Assembly (NCBI GenBank): GCA_050739575.1
Contig: JBOIBN010000101.1
Span: forward strand, 1 to 7,169
From: JBOIBN01 sp050739575
GTDB taxonomy: Bacteria; Pseudomonadota; Gammaproteobacteria; JAKDMP01
Length of the DNA: 7,169 nt
Reading direction: 5' to 3'
Below the pieces are notes generated by a model, which was given only the letters and a program-made list of their open reading frames with translations, made no database searches and was not told the origin of the DNA. Positions 1-6,481 of the stretch are shown piece by piece; positions within the stretch are counted from its first letter, which is position 1, and every line of letters starts with the position of its first letter. A program made the position numbers and the translations under genes.

Positions 1-1205
1 CCCTCGGCCCCGCTCGGCTGCGGGATGCAGCCCCCCCCTAGGCCCCCGCCACAGATACCGTCGTTGAAGGCATCCACGGCAAGCGAGACCGGCCCGCTCA
101 GGGTCGAACTATCCGGATTGGCGAAGTCCACATGCATGCGCCAGAAGTTGAGGGCATACGGAGTCCCGCTTTCGTACGGGCTACCGAAGTTGACGAAGAT
201 GCCCGGATCGTTTGCCGGCGGCGGCGTCATGCCGTCGAGGTCGGCCGGCAGAACCGAGTAATCGAGGCCGTTGTCCTGACCGTTGATGATGATCATCGTC
301 GCCGCACTGCCTGTCAGCATCGCCGAGCGATCGAGCGCCGTGAAATCGACATGTTCGAAGTAACTAAAGTCCTCAAAGTCGTTGGTGGACACGTAGTAGG
401 CATCCGGCCACACGGCCACCTTCGGATAATCGGATAGGCTGCCGGAAGCAACTATCGGGAAGTTATACAGGTAGTACGCGCCGGTTGGATCGCCGGTCTC
501 GGAGATCGCGACGCAGATGCCGTCGTCTAAATTGTTTAACTGGCTCATAATCCACCGATTGGCGAGCTGGTCGTACAGGACCATATTGTCGCCACCGCCC
601 TGATCGCAACCGCTGTTGGCGCCCCACATGCCCGAAAGGGAGGTGGTGTTCTGTATGACGGCGCCCGTGAGCTTGTTCCAGGCCTTGAAGTAACCGGTGC
701 CCGAGCCTTCGCACAGGTTGACGAGCTCGACGACATCGTTGGCCCCGACGGCCATGTCGGTGTCGGGCGGTTCGCAACCGACGCTATCCGGAGGAGTATT
801 GGAAGCGCCGATGCCGGGGAAGGCCTGCCCCGCCGTAATACTGTTCGGCTGGGGCCCGTAGAGCTTCGTCTGGATGGCCCTATCCTGAACCCGCGGCGCC
901 TGGCTCAGCGCCGGCTTCTTCCAAGGGTTATGGATCGCGAACTGCCCGCTCGCGCGCTGGAGGTAGCCCTCTTGAATCAGCTTGTTGTAGAGCTGATTGA
1001 TCTGTCGCTGGGAAAAACGTGCATCGCCGATAATACGGCGCATGATCGGCGGCAGGTTGACATATTGCAAATCACGCAGCGGGATCGTCTTGACCGGTGT
1101 CACCGTCTTGACGGTCACCTTCATCGGTGCGTTTGCAAACGCCGTCCCCGCCAACGCCGCTACTGCGACCAGACCGGCGACCGCACTTAACCATCGTGTG
1201 TTCAT
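1..1205 (-). CDS. Secreted protein of unknown function, C-terminus beyond window edge
   Basis: The minus strand is open from an ATG at 1205 to the window edge (401 whole codons), with GGAG eight bases before the ATG. Residues 1-24 form a typical signal peptide: MNTR, a hydrophobic stretch of Ala, Val and Leu, then AFA before a likely cut at Asn25. Residues 40-95 are charged and probably helical. From about residue 140 the protein resembles large exported proteins that I recall only as uncharacterised, with the landmarks PPDTDMAVG (146-154), DYPKVAVWPDAYYVS (259-273), LPADLDG (319-325) and CIPQPSG (393-399). Aromatic repeats and this motif order suggest a beta-propeller-like fold; that is inference. 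No catalytic residues can be named. In relatives the chain continues well past CIPQPG, so the true C-terminus lies outside. A run of eight G residues encodes Gly390-392 without breaking the frame. The gene is divergent from mfd and shows no operon partner here. Confidence 0.85.
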   Translation of the reverse strand, partial: MNTRWLSAVAGLVAVAALAGTAFANAPMKVTVKTVTPVKTIPLRDLQYVNLPPIMRRIIGDARFSQRQINQLYNKLIQEGYLQRASGQFAIHNPWKKPALSQAPRVQDRAIQTKLYGPQPNSITAGQAFPGIGASNTPPDSVGCEPPDTDMAVGANDVVELVNLCEGSGTGYFKAWNKLTGAVIQNTTSLSGMWGANSGCDQGGGDNMVLYDQLANRWIMSQLNNLDDGICVAISETGDPTGAYYLYNFPIVASGSLSDYPKVAVWPDAYYVSTNDFEDFSYFEHVDFTALDRSAMLTGSAATMIIINGQDNGLDYSVLPADLDGMTPPPANDPGIFVNFGSPYESGTPYALNFWRMHVDFANPDSSTLSGPVSLAVDAFNDGICGGGLGGGCIPQPSGAE

Positions 1206-1898
1206 CTTGATATCTCCAAAAAGAGAGTGAAATGAGTCCGTGGGTTTTGTCCTGCAGCGCAGAAACGGGCAAAGTTGACGAATTACAAGTCGTCGAATGA
1301 GCGATTCCTCCCGGAACCGATCAGGACTTGCCGCCAGTATGCGTAACGTCGTTATAGCAGTTCGGATCATGCCATTATACAAAGGAGGTCTCTCCCCCGG
1401 TGCGTAGATCTTGCATGCGAACGCTTTCCACCTCGGAGAATGTCGGGGCCGAAACCATAAAGACAGCACGCAGCAGGTAGCAGATACCCGCCGGTCGTCC
1501 TTGACTTAGTTACACCCCTCCGGCTTGCCTCTCCGGCTTGGCATGAAGTTATCGTTCTTATTATTTCATTTATCACGGCTGTCTAAAGTGTCTTCCTGAA
1601 AGCCTCCCTACCACATTCTTTCTATCGCTCACAAACCAAAACTGCGATCTGAACCTTACGTCGGAACTTCAATGTTTGTCAAGCTCTCCATTGCCAACAC
1701 ACTACCCCATGTCGGAATGACGTACTGATCCTAAGCTTCGATGCGAACGGCATTCCCCAGCACGTCCGGACGGAGAATGGAACGGTGGCGACCGGGCCTG
1801 GTTGAATTCATCGCAGCACCTTGGGCTTCTTCATAGGGGCACCCGACCGGCCCAATGTAGACCGTGACTCGACACTCTCGGCCTACAATATCCGCGCA
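1206..1898. other. Intergenic region between divergent genes
   Basis: No convincing gene lies here. The stretch is visibly less GC-rich than mfd. On the minus strand TATAAT (complement of 1374-1379) could be the -10 of the secreted-protein gene, but no good -35 lies 16-18 bases upstream and the leader would be about 165 bases, so the assignment is weak. A ten-base direct repeat CTCCGGCTTG occurs at 1518-1527 and 1531-1540, and a ten-base palindrome CGTCCGGACG at 1763-1772. TTGTCA at 1676-1681 resembles a -35 but lacks a matching -10. TACAAT at 1884-1889 is the best -10 candidate for mfd. Confidence 0.6.
1884..1889 (+). promoter_or_regulatory. Possible -10 element of mfd
   Basis: TACAAT matches the sigma70 -10 consensus at five of six bases and lies ten bases before the mfd ATG. 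A start point about seven bases downstream (near 1896) would give a nearly leaderless message, which fits the absence of any Shine-Dalgarno sequence before the ATG. No recognisable -35 lies at the proper distance, so this may be chance. Confidence 0.25.
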
Positions 1899-4800
1899 AT
1901 GGAATCCCCCCGACTTCAGACCGTTCGCGATCCCGACGTGTCGCGCGAACCCGATTCGACCGTATCCCATCCGCCTCTGCCGCCCGCCGCTGCGGCGCTC
2001 GCGCTCGCCGAGCGCGCCGCGCAGAATCCCGGACCGGTGCTTGCGCTTTTACCGGACGCACGGGCGGTCGACGCGCTCGCCGCGGCGCTTGCTTTTTTCT
2101 CTCCGCCCGAGCTTCCCGTCTTCGCGATTCCCGAACGCGAGATGCTCCCCTACGACATCGTCTCGCCCTCGCGCGAACTGGTTTCCGAACGCCTGCGCAC
2201 ACTGGCGCGCCTGCCCGCACTCGCACGCGGGATCGTGCTCGCCACCGCCGACCTCGCACTCGAACGGCTGCCGCCGCGGACCTGGCTCACGGCCGCCGCC
2301 TTTGCCTGCGCCGTCGGCGAACGGCTGGATCTCGAACAGTTCCGCCGCGATCTCACGGCGGCCGGTTATGCCGCCGTCGGCGAGGTGCGTGCGCCGGGAG
2401 AATTCGCCGTGCGCGGTGGGCTCGTGGATGTCTTCCCCGCCGGCGTTGAGATGCCGGTGCGCATTGATTTATTCGACGAGCAGATCGAAACGCTCCGTCA
2501 CTTCGATCCCGACACCCAGCTTTCCGGCGAACGGATCGAACGCATCACGCTGCTGCCCGCCTGGGAGTTTCCCTTCGACGCCGACGACATCAAGCGTTTC
2601 CGCGGCGCCTGGCGCGCGCGCTTCGCGGGCGATCCCATGACGAGCGAAATCTATCGCGCGGTTTCGGGCGAACGGATCCCGCCCGGCATCGAAAGCTGGC
2701 TACCGCTCTTCTTCGAGACCACCGACACGCTCGGCGACTATCTGCCGGCGGCAACGACCGTGTTCGAATTCCTCGGTTTCGAAGCGTCGCTCGATGCGGC
2801 CTGGACGCAGATCGAAGCGCGTTACGAATCCGCCCGTCACGACATTGCACGCCCGCTGCTCACGCCCGTCGAAGCCTTCACCGAACCGCAAAAAATCCGC
2901 TCGGCGCTCGCCGCTTACCCGCGCATGGAAGCGGATGCCGCCGCGCCGCAAATCGCGGCACTGCCCGAACTCGCGCTCGAACCCGCGCGCGACGAACCGC
3001 TCACCCGCTTCATGGCGTTCGCCGCGGAAACGCCCACGGTGTTGCTCGCCCTCGAATCGCCGGGACGGCGCGAAACCGTGCGCGAAATTCTCGCCCGGCG
3101 CGGACTCGAACCCGCATTGATAGAAAGCTGGCAAGCGTTCTGTACCCAGCGGCCGCACATCGCCTTGGCCGTGGCCGAATTGGAAGGCGGCTTCGTGCTG
3201 TCAGAAGCAGGCGTCGCCGTCGTGCCGGATGCAGCCGTCTTCGGCGCACGCGCCGCCACCCGCAATCGCCGCCGCCGCGCCGCGCGCGATCCTGCAACCC
3301 TCATCCGCAACCTCACCGATCTCGGCGAAGGCGCGCCGGTTGTGCACCAGGATCACGGCGTGGGACGCTTCCGGGGACTCGTCACCCGCGAGGTGGAAGG
3401 CCACGCCATCGAATTCGTGCTGCTCGAATACGCCGAGGGCGACAAGCTCTACGTGCCGGTGGCCTCGCTCGACCGGCTCTCGCGCTATCTCGGCGCCGAC
3501 GCCGAGCACGCGCCGATCACCCGCCTCGGCAGCGGCCAATGGGATCGAGCGCGGCAACGCGCCGCCGCGCGGGCGCGCGATACCGCCGCCGAACTGCTGG
3601 AACTTTACGCCCGCCGTGCCGCCCGCTCCGGTCATGCCTACCGGCTCGACGAAGAAGACTGGGAGCGCTTCGTCCAGGCTTTTCCCTTCGACGAAACGCC
3701 CGACCAGGAACGCGCCATCGCCGAAGTCGTGGACGATCTCAAAAGCGAGCGGCCGATGGACCGGCTCGTCTGCGGCGACGTCGGCTTCGGCAAGACCGAA
3801 GTGGCGCTGCGCGCCGCCTTCATCGCCGTCGAGGCCGGACGCCAGGTGGCGGTGCTGGTGCCGACGACGCTGCTCGCCGATCAGCACTACCGGATCTTCT
3901 CCGACCGCTTCGCCGACTGGCCGGTGCGCGTCGAACTGCTGTCGCGCTTCCGCAGCGCGAAGCAGCAGACGGAAACGCGCGCGGCACTCGCCGACGGGCA
4001 CGTAGACATCGTCATCGGCACGCACGCCCTGCTCGGCCGCAACATCCGCTTCAAATCGCTCGGCCTCGTCGTCGTGGACGAGGAACACCACTTCGGCGTG
4101 CGCCACAAGGAACGCCTGAAGGCGCTGCGCGCCGAAGTGGACGTGCTCACGCTCACCGCGACGCCGATCCCGCGCACGCTTTCGATGACGCTCGCCGGCA
4201 TCCGCGAACTTTCCATCATCGCGACGCCGCCCGAGGAACGCCTGCCGATCAAGACCGTGGTCAGCCAGTGGCAGGACGCGCAGATCCGCGATGCGCTGCT
4301 CCGCGAAGCGCGCCGCGGCGGCCAGGTATTCGTCGTCCACAACGAGATACGCGGCATCGAAGAGATCGCCGAGCGCATCCGCCGGCTGGTGCCGCAGGCC
4401 TCGGTGCGCATCGGACATGGCCAGATGCCGGAGCGCGAACTCGAAGCGCTGATGGTGGACTTCTACCACCGCCGCTTCGACGTGCTCGTCTCCACCACCA
4501 TCATCGAAAGCGGCATAGACATTCCCACCGCCAACACCATCATCATTCACAACGCGCACCGCTTCGGCCTCGCGCAATTGCACCAGCTACGCGGGCGCGT
4601 CGGCCGTTCGCGCCATCAGGCCTACGCCTACCTCGTTACGCCGCCCGAAGAACTGCTCGGACGCGAAGCGCGCGCGAGGCTCGACGCAGTCGCAAGCATG
4701 GAAGAACTCGGCGCCGGATTCTTCCTCGCCACCCAGGACATGGAAATCCGCGGCGCGGGCGCGCTGCTCGGCGAAAACCAGAGCGGACAGATCGAGGAAG

Positions 4801-5339
4801 TCGGACTCGAGCTCTACAATCGTCTGCTCGCCCGCGCCGTAGCAACGCTCAAAGCCGGCGGCGAAGTAGATCCCGAAGCCGGTCTCGATCCCGGCTGCGA
4901 AGTGGACCTCGGCGCGGCCGCACTCCTTCCCGCCGATTACGTGCCCAACGTGCACCTCCGACTCGTGCTTTACAAACGCATCGCGAGCGCCGAAGACGAC
5001 GACGAACTCGATGCACTCGCCGCCGAAATCGTGGACCGCTTCGGCGCCCTCCCCGAACCCGCACAAAGATTGATCGCCATAACGCGAATCAAACAACGCG
5101 CTCGCACACTCGGCATCGAACGCATTCTCGCCGGTCCCATCGGCGCCCGCCTGGAGTTCGGCCCCGATCCGGCCATCGACGCCACCGCCCTCGTGCGCCT
5201 GGTCCAGTCGGAACCCAAAGTCTATCGCCTGCAAGGCGAAAAGCGCCTGAGCCTGCGCCGTGAACTACCCGACTTCTCCCACCGCATCGAAGCGATCACC
5301 CAAGTGCTCTATACCCTCACGCAGCAACCCAAGCCCTGA
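1899..5339 (+). CDS. mfd: Transcription-repair coupling factor Mfd
   Basis: Mfd is a cytoplasmic ATP-driven translocase that removes RNA polymerase stalled at DNA damage and recruits UvrA for nucleotide excision repair. From the ATG at 1899 the protein is 1146 aa, close to E. coli Mfd (1148). A TTG at 1821 would add 26 unmatched residues and has no ribosome binding site. Landmarks in order: UvrB-like N-terminal region with LPYDIVSP (83-90); residues R172, R188 and F192, which align with the E. coli UvrA-contact residues R165, R181 and F185; RNA polymerase interaction domain around 470-545 with HQDHGVGRF; helicase Walker A GDVGFGKT (626-633); DEEH box (727-730); TATPIPRT (753-760); RGRVGRSR (898-905); C-terminal regulatory domain from about 985. 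The residue after DEEH is His instead of the usual Arg. The gene appears monocistronic: the secreted-protein gene runs the other way and a palindromic repeat follows ten bases after the stop. Confidence 0.98.
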   Translation: MESPRLQTVRDPDVSREPDSTVSHPPLPPAAAALALAERAAQNPGPVLALLPDARAVDALAAALAFFSPPELPVFAIPEREMLPYDIVSPSRELVSERLRTLARLPALARGIVLATADLALERLPPRTWLTAAAFACAVGERLDLEQFRRDLTAAGYAAVGEVRAPGEFAVRGGLVDVFPAGVEMPVRIDLFDEQIETLRHFDPDTQLSGERIERITLLPAWEFPFDADDIKRFRGAWRARFAGDPMTSEIYRAVSGERIPPGIESWLPLFFETTDTLGDYLPAATTVFEFLGFEASLDAAWTQIEARYESARHDIARPLLTPVEAFTEPQKIRSALAAYPRMEADAAAPQIAALPELALEPARDEPLTRFMAFAAETPTVLLALESPGRRETVREILARRGLEPALIESWQAFCTQRPHIALAVAELEGGFVLSEAGVAVVPDAAVFGARAATRNRRRRAARDPATLIRNLTDLGEGAPVVHQDHGVGRFRGLVTREVEGHAIEFVLLEYAEGDKLYVPVASLDRLSRYLGADAEHAPITRLGSGQWDRARQRAAARARDTAAELLELYARRAARSGHAYRLDEEDWERFVQAFPFDETPDQERAIAEVVDDLKSERPMDRLVCGDVGFGKTEVALRAAFIAVEAGRQVAVLVPTTLLADQHYRIFSDRFADWPVRVELLSRFRSAKQQTETRAALADGHVDIVIGTHALLGRNIRFKSLGLVVVDEEHHFGVRHKERLKALRAEVDVLTLTATPIPRTLSMTLAGIRELSIIATPPEERLPIKTVVSQWQDAQIRDALLREARRGGQVFVVHNEIRGIEEIAERIRRLVPQASVRIGHGQMPERELEALMVDFYHRRFDVLVSTTIIESGIDIPTANTIIIHNAHRFGLAQLHQLRGRVGRSRHQAYAYLVTPPEELLGREARARLDAVASMEELGAGFFLATQDMEIRGAGALLGENQSGQIEEVGLELYNRLLARAVATLKAGGEVDPEAGLDPGCEVDLGAAALLPADYVPNVHLRLVLYKRIASAEDDDELDALAAEIVDRFGALPEPAQRLIAITRIKQRARTLGIERILAGPIGARLEFGPDPAIDATALVRLVQSEPKVYRLQGEKRLSLRRELPDFSHRIEAITQVLYTLTQQPKP

Positions 5340-5348
5340 TCCCTTTAT

Positions 5349-5446
5349 CGTCACCCCGGCGAAAGCCGGGGTCCAGTCAAACCTTGCATCCCGGCCACAG
5401 GCCGGGATTCTCTTTCTACTGGATACCGGCATGCACCGGCATGACG
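5349..5446. repeat. Palindromic intergenic repeat with cloverleaf-like fold
   Basis: Nested inverted repeats fill this stretch. The ends CGTCA (5349-5353) and TGACG (5442-5446) pair. Inside, CCCCGGC and GCCGGGG (5354-5371) form a hairpin with a GAAA loop. TCCAGT (5372-5377) pairs with ACTGGA (5418-5423) and encloses a 9-bp hairpin, ATCCCGGCC with GGCCGGGAT (5388-5408, loop ACA). A weaker CCGG/CCGG hairpin follows at 5426-5439. The motif CGTCA..CCGGCGAAAGCCGG..TCCAG is of a kind I recall as a recurring intergenic repeat in proteobacterial genomes; I cannot count copies from one window. It may also help end mfd transcription, but no T-run follows the hairpins, so it is not a classical terminator. 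Confidence 0.8.
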
Positions 5447-5535
5447 GAATAAATCAAAGGCTCTTTCGGATACCAATCAACAGTTTGGCAGCGATTCGGA
5501 TTTCTCTCAAATGAGTATAAATTCCCCCGATATCG

Positions 5536-5544
5536 TGCTATAGT
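5536..5544 (+). promoter_or_regulatory. Extended -10 promoter upstream of the cassette region
   Basis: TGCTATAGT fits the extended -10 form (TGn plus TATAAT with one mismatch). No good -35 is seen, which extended -10 promoters often tolerate. The predicted start is near 5551, and it points into the cassette genes. By position it could act like an array promoter, although no integrase gene lies beside it. Alternatively it is left over from a lost gene, since a 16-codon frame starts at 5551. Confidence 0.45.
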
Positions 5545-5572
5545 TTGGACATGTTTATACGTCAATACGCCA

Positions 5573-5603
5573 GATTAGACGTCACTTCAACGTCTAGTTA
5601 GCG
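5573..5603 (+). other. Degenerate attC- or attI-like site at the array start
   Basis: GTTAGCG (5597-5603) matches the R' core consensus GTTRRRY except at its last two positions. Just before it TAGACGT (5576-5582) and ACGTCTA (5590-5596) form a perfect 7-bp inverted repeat with a seven-base loop. No matching R'' (RYYYAAC) is found upstream, so this may be a truncated attC, an attI-like simple site, or chance. The stronger argument is positional: it marks a plausible left boundary for cassette 1. Confidence 0.4.
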
Positions 5604-5631
5604 TTCAGCGGCGCTTCGCGCCGCTGAACGC
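5601..5631 (+). repeat. Perfect 14-bp hairpin in the leader of cassette 1
   Basis: GCGTTCAGCGGCGC and GCGCCGCTGAACGC form an uninterrupted 14-bp stem around a TTC loop. It begins inside the core site and ends 62 bases before the ATG of the 58-aa gene. It is not followed by a T-run, so it is unlikely to be a terminator. It lacks the unpaired bases that give attC hairpins their strand choice. It could be an RNA leader structure for the cassette gene or an attC-derived palindrome; the sequence does not decide. Confidence 0.75.
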
Positions 5632-5693
5632 GGTTGCGAGTTGGAAGGCGCTGAGCACGTTTTTCCACCACCTCACTTAGCAAGGGGACTGTC

Positions 5694-5870
5694 ATGGCAG
5701 GCGATATCACGATCAGAGGCGTCAAGGCACCGAAGGGGGCAAAGATGACTAAGGGCAGCAGTTGGCGCCTCGTCGCAACAAAAGGCAGGCAGCGCGTCTT
5801 CAATGGCACGTTGCTCCAGACAATCAACATCGGCAACAGGCGCTTGGCAATCTTCAGCGTTCCAAAATAG
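5694..5870 (+). CDS. Small basic cassette protein of unknown function (58 aa)
   Basis: I do not recognise this protein. The frame starts at ATG 5694, with AAGGGG six bases upstream, and ends at TAG 5870. It begins MAGDITIRGVKAPKG and ends NRRLAIFSVPK. It is rich in Lys and Arg with few acidic residues, and has no signal peptide or membrane segment. The first 20 residues look flexible (Gly, Lys, Pro). The rest alternates hydrophobic and polar residues (WRLVAT, RVFNGTLLQ, LAIFSVP), suggesting a small all-beta fold that might bind nucleic acid or a protein partner; that is inference. The stop lies ten bases before the ATCTAAC site, the tight packing typical of cassette genes. The good ribosome binding site and the boundary-to-boundary fit favour a real gene. 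Confidence 0.6.
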   Translation: MAGDITIRGVKAPKGAKMTKGSSWRLVATKGRQRVFNGTLLQTINIGNRRLAIFSVPK

Positions 5871-5880
5871 TGGCGGCGCC

Positions 5881-5914
5881 ATCTAACACGGCGCCGCTTA
5901 ACTTTGCGTTATGC
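5881..5914 (+). other. attC-like site ending cassette 1 (short or degenerate)
   Basis: ATCTAAC (5881-5887) fits the R'' consensus RYYYAAC. Its reverse complement, GTTAGAT, shares five of seven bases with the core GTTAGCG at the start of the same cassette. The right half, GCCGCTTAACTTTGCG followed by GTTATGC, has the usual L'-R' look of attC sites. The total is only 34 bases and no L'' partner is seen between R'' and L', so the left arm seems lost. GCGGCGCC (5873-5880) and GGCGCCGC (5890-5897) form a separate 8-bp stem across the R'' site. Confidence 0.5.
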
Positions 5915-5931
5915 GTTAAGGAAATTTTGCA

Positions 5932-6432
5932 TTGGAGCAGCTTGAAAGAACCAAGAGATACCTCGCAAGGATGGAGGCGATCTATGCTGGCGTCTATTCT
6001 TCATCGGGCCACGACAAGGAAGCTTACGATGATGATATCGTCTCTTTCTTCATCCATTGCTACCACGTCAGAGACTGGATTGTTCATTTAAACAAAATAG
6101 GAATTACCTCGCGGCAGGTGAATTCCTTTATTGACAGTCAAGGTCCACTGAAGATTTGCGCCGACTTGGCAAACGGCTCAAAACACTGCAAATTGACTCG
6201 TTCCTTGCGCACCGCCGGCCAGCCACACATAGCAGGAAAGGAACGGCGTACCTCAACTTGGGTCACGAGCAACGGAGGTGGAGAAGCCATGAAGTGCAGG
6301 TATACTATTCTTAGCGACACGGAGTTCATTGATGCCTTGGATCTGGCAAGGGAGTGTGTTCGGCTATGGGAGTTATATGTATGCGATCTGCAAGCGCATA
6401 ACAAGCAGGCCAACAAGGACGCTTCGCGCTGA
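5932..6432 (+). CDS. Cassette-encoded protein of unknown function (166 aa)
   Basis: The chosen start is TTG at 5932, nine bases after AAGGA (5918-5922). An in-frame ATG at 5971 would drop 13 residues of a well-formed helix, so TTG is preferred. The protein appears cytoplasmic: no signal peptide or membrane segment. The N-terminal half looks helical, with DDDIVSFFIHCYHVRDWI (33-50). ADLANGSKHCKL (77-88) is the most conserved-looking motif, and a C-terminal helix holds FIDALDLARECVRLWELYV (132-150). I recall similar proteins, all hypothetical, in integron cassettes. The helical build with a charged motif ending in His is loosely HEPN-like, but the R-x4-6-H signature is not evident, so no nuclease role is claimed. 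The last 12 codons lie within the attC that ends the cassette. Codon use is less GC-biased than in mfd, which suggests transfer. Confidence 0.85.
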   Translation: MEQLERTKRYLARMEAIYAGVYSSSGHDKEAYDDDIVSFFIHCYHVRDWIVHLNKIGITSRQVNSFIDSQGPLKICADLANGSKHCKLTRSLRTAGQPHIAGKERRTSTWVTSNGGGEAMKCRYTILSDTEFIDALDLARECVRLWELYVCDLQAHNKQANKDASR

Positions 6433-6464
6433 CGCGCTCTCGCCTGTCACCTGATGCGTTAGCC
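6396..6464 (+). other. attC recombination site ending cassette 2
   Basis: The R'' GCATAAC (6396-6402) and R' GTTAGCC (6458-6464) frame a 69-base site, within the normal attC size range. CAGG (6406-6409) pairs with CCTG (6450-6453), each three or four bases inside the cores, as L''/L' arms do. CGCG at 6425-6428 and 6433-6436 can close an inner stem. R'' is the exact reverse complement of the core that opens the same cassette (GTTATGC, 5908-5914), as expected for a cassette that has circularised. The site overlaps the end of the 166-aa gene. Confidence 0.7.
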
Positions 6465-6481
6465 GCCACAGGGAGATCAGC

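Noticed and set aside
25..437. Plus-strand frames at 25-261 and 132-437
   Set aside because: They are antisense to the long secreted-protein frame, which has a signal peptide, ribosome binding site and family-like motifs.
1380..1480. AAAGGAGGT at 1381-1389 region followed by GTG at 1400, a 26-codon frame
   Set aside because: A strong Shine-Dalgarno-like match, but the peptide is short, has no recognisable features and no clear promoter; likely chance.
1731..1970. 79-codon minus-strand frame across the mfd start
   Set aside because: No ribosome binding site, no family resemblance, weak codon bias, and it overlaps the mfd 5' end.
3201..4583. 460-codon minus-strand reading frame inside mfd
   Set aside because: It is antisense to the conserved Mfd helicase region; GC-rich codon bias on the plus strand creates long open antisense frames. 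No recognisable domain and a biased composition.
3539..5263. 574-codon plus-strand frame overlapping mfd in another phase
   Set aside because: Arg-rich low-complexity translation typical of a shifted frame of a GC-rich gene; Mfd is clearly the coding frame.
5349..5446. CRISPR array or classical rho-independent terminator
   Set aside because: The palindromes are nested and not regularly spaced direct repeats, no unique spacers exist, and no T-run follows a stem.
5551..5601. 16-codon frame MFIRQYARLDVTSTSS after the extended -10 element
   Set aside because: It has no ribosome binding site and is very short; its stop overlaps the core site. It might be a leftover 5' end of a lost gene, which cannot be shown here.
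5594..5882. Minus-strand frames across cassette 1
   Set aside because: They are shadows of the 58-aa gene, run against the array direction and lack a ribosome binding site.
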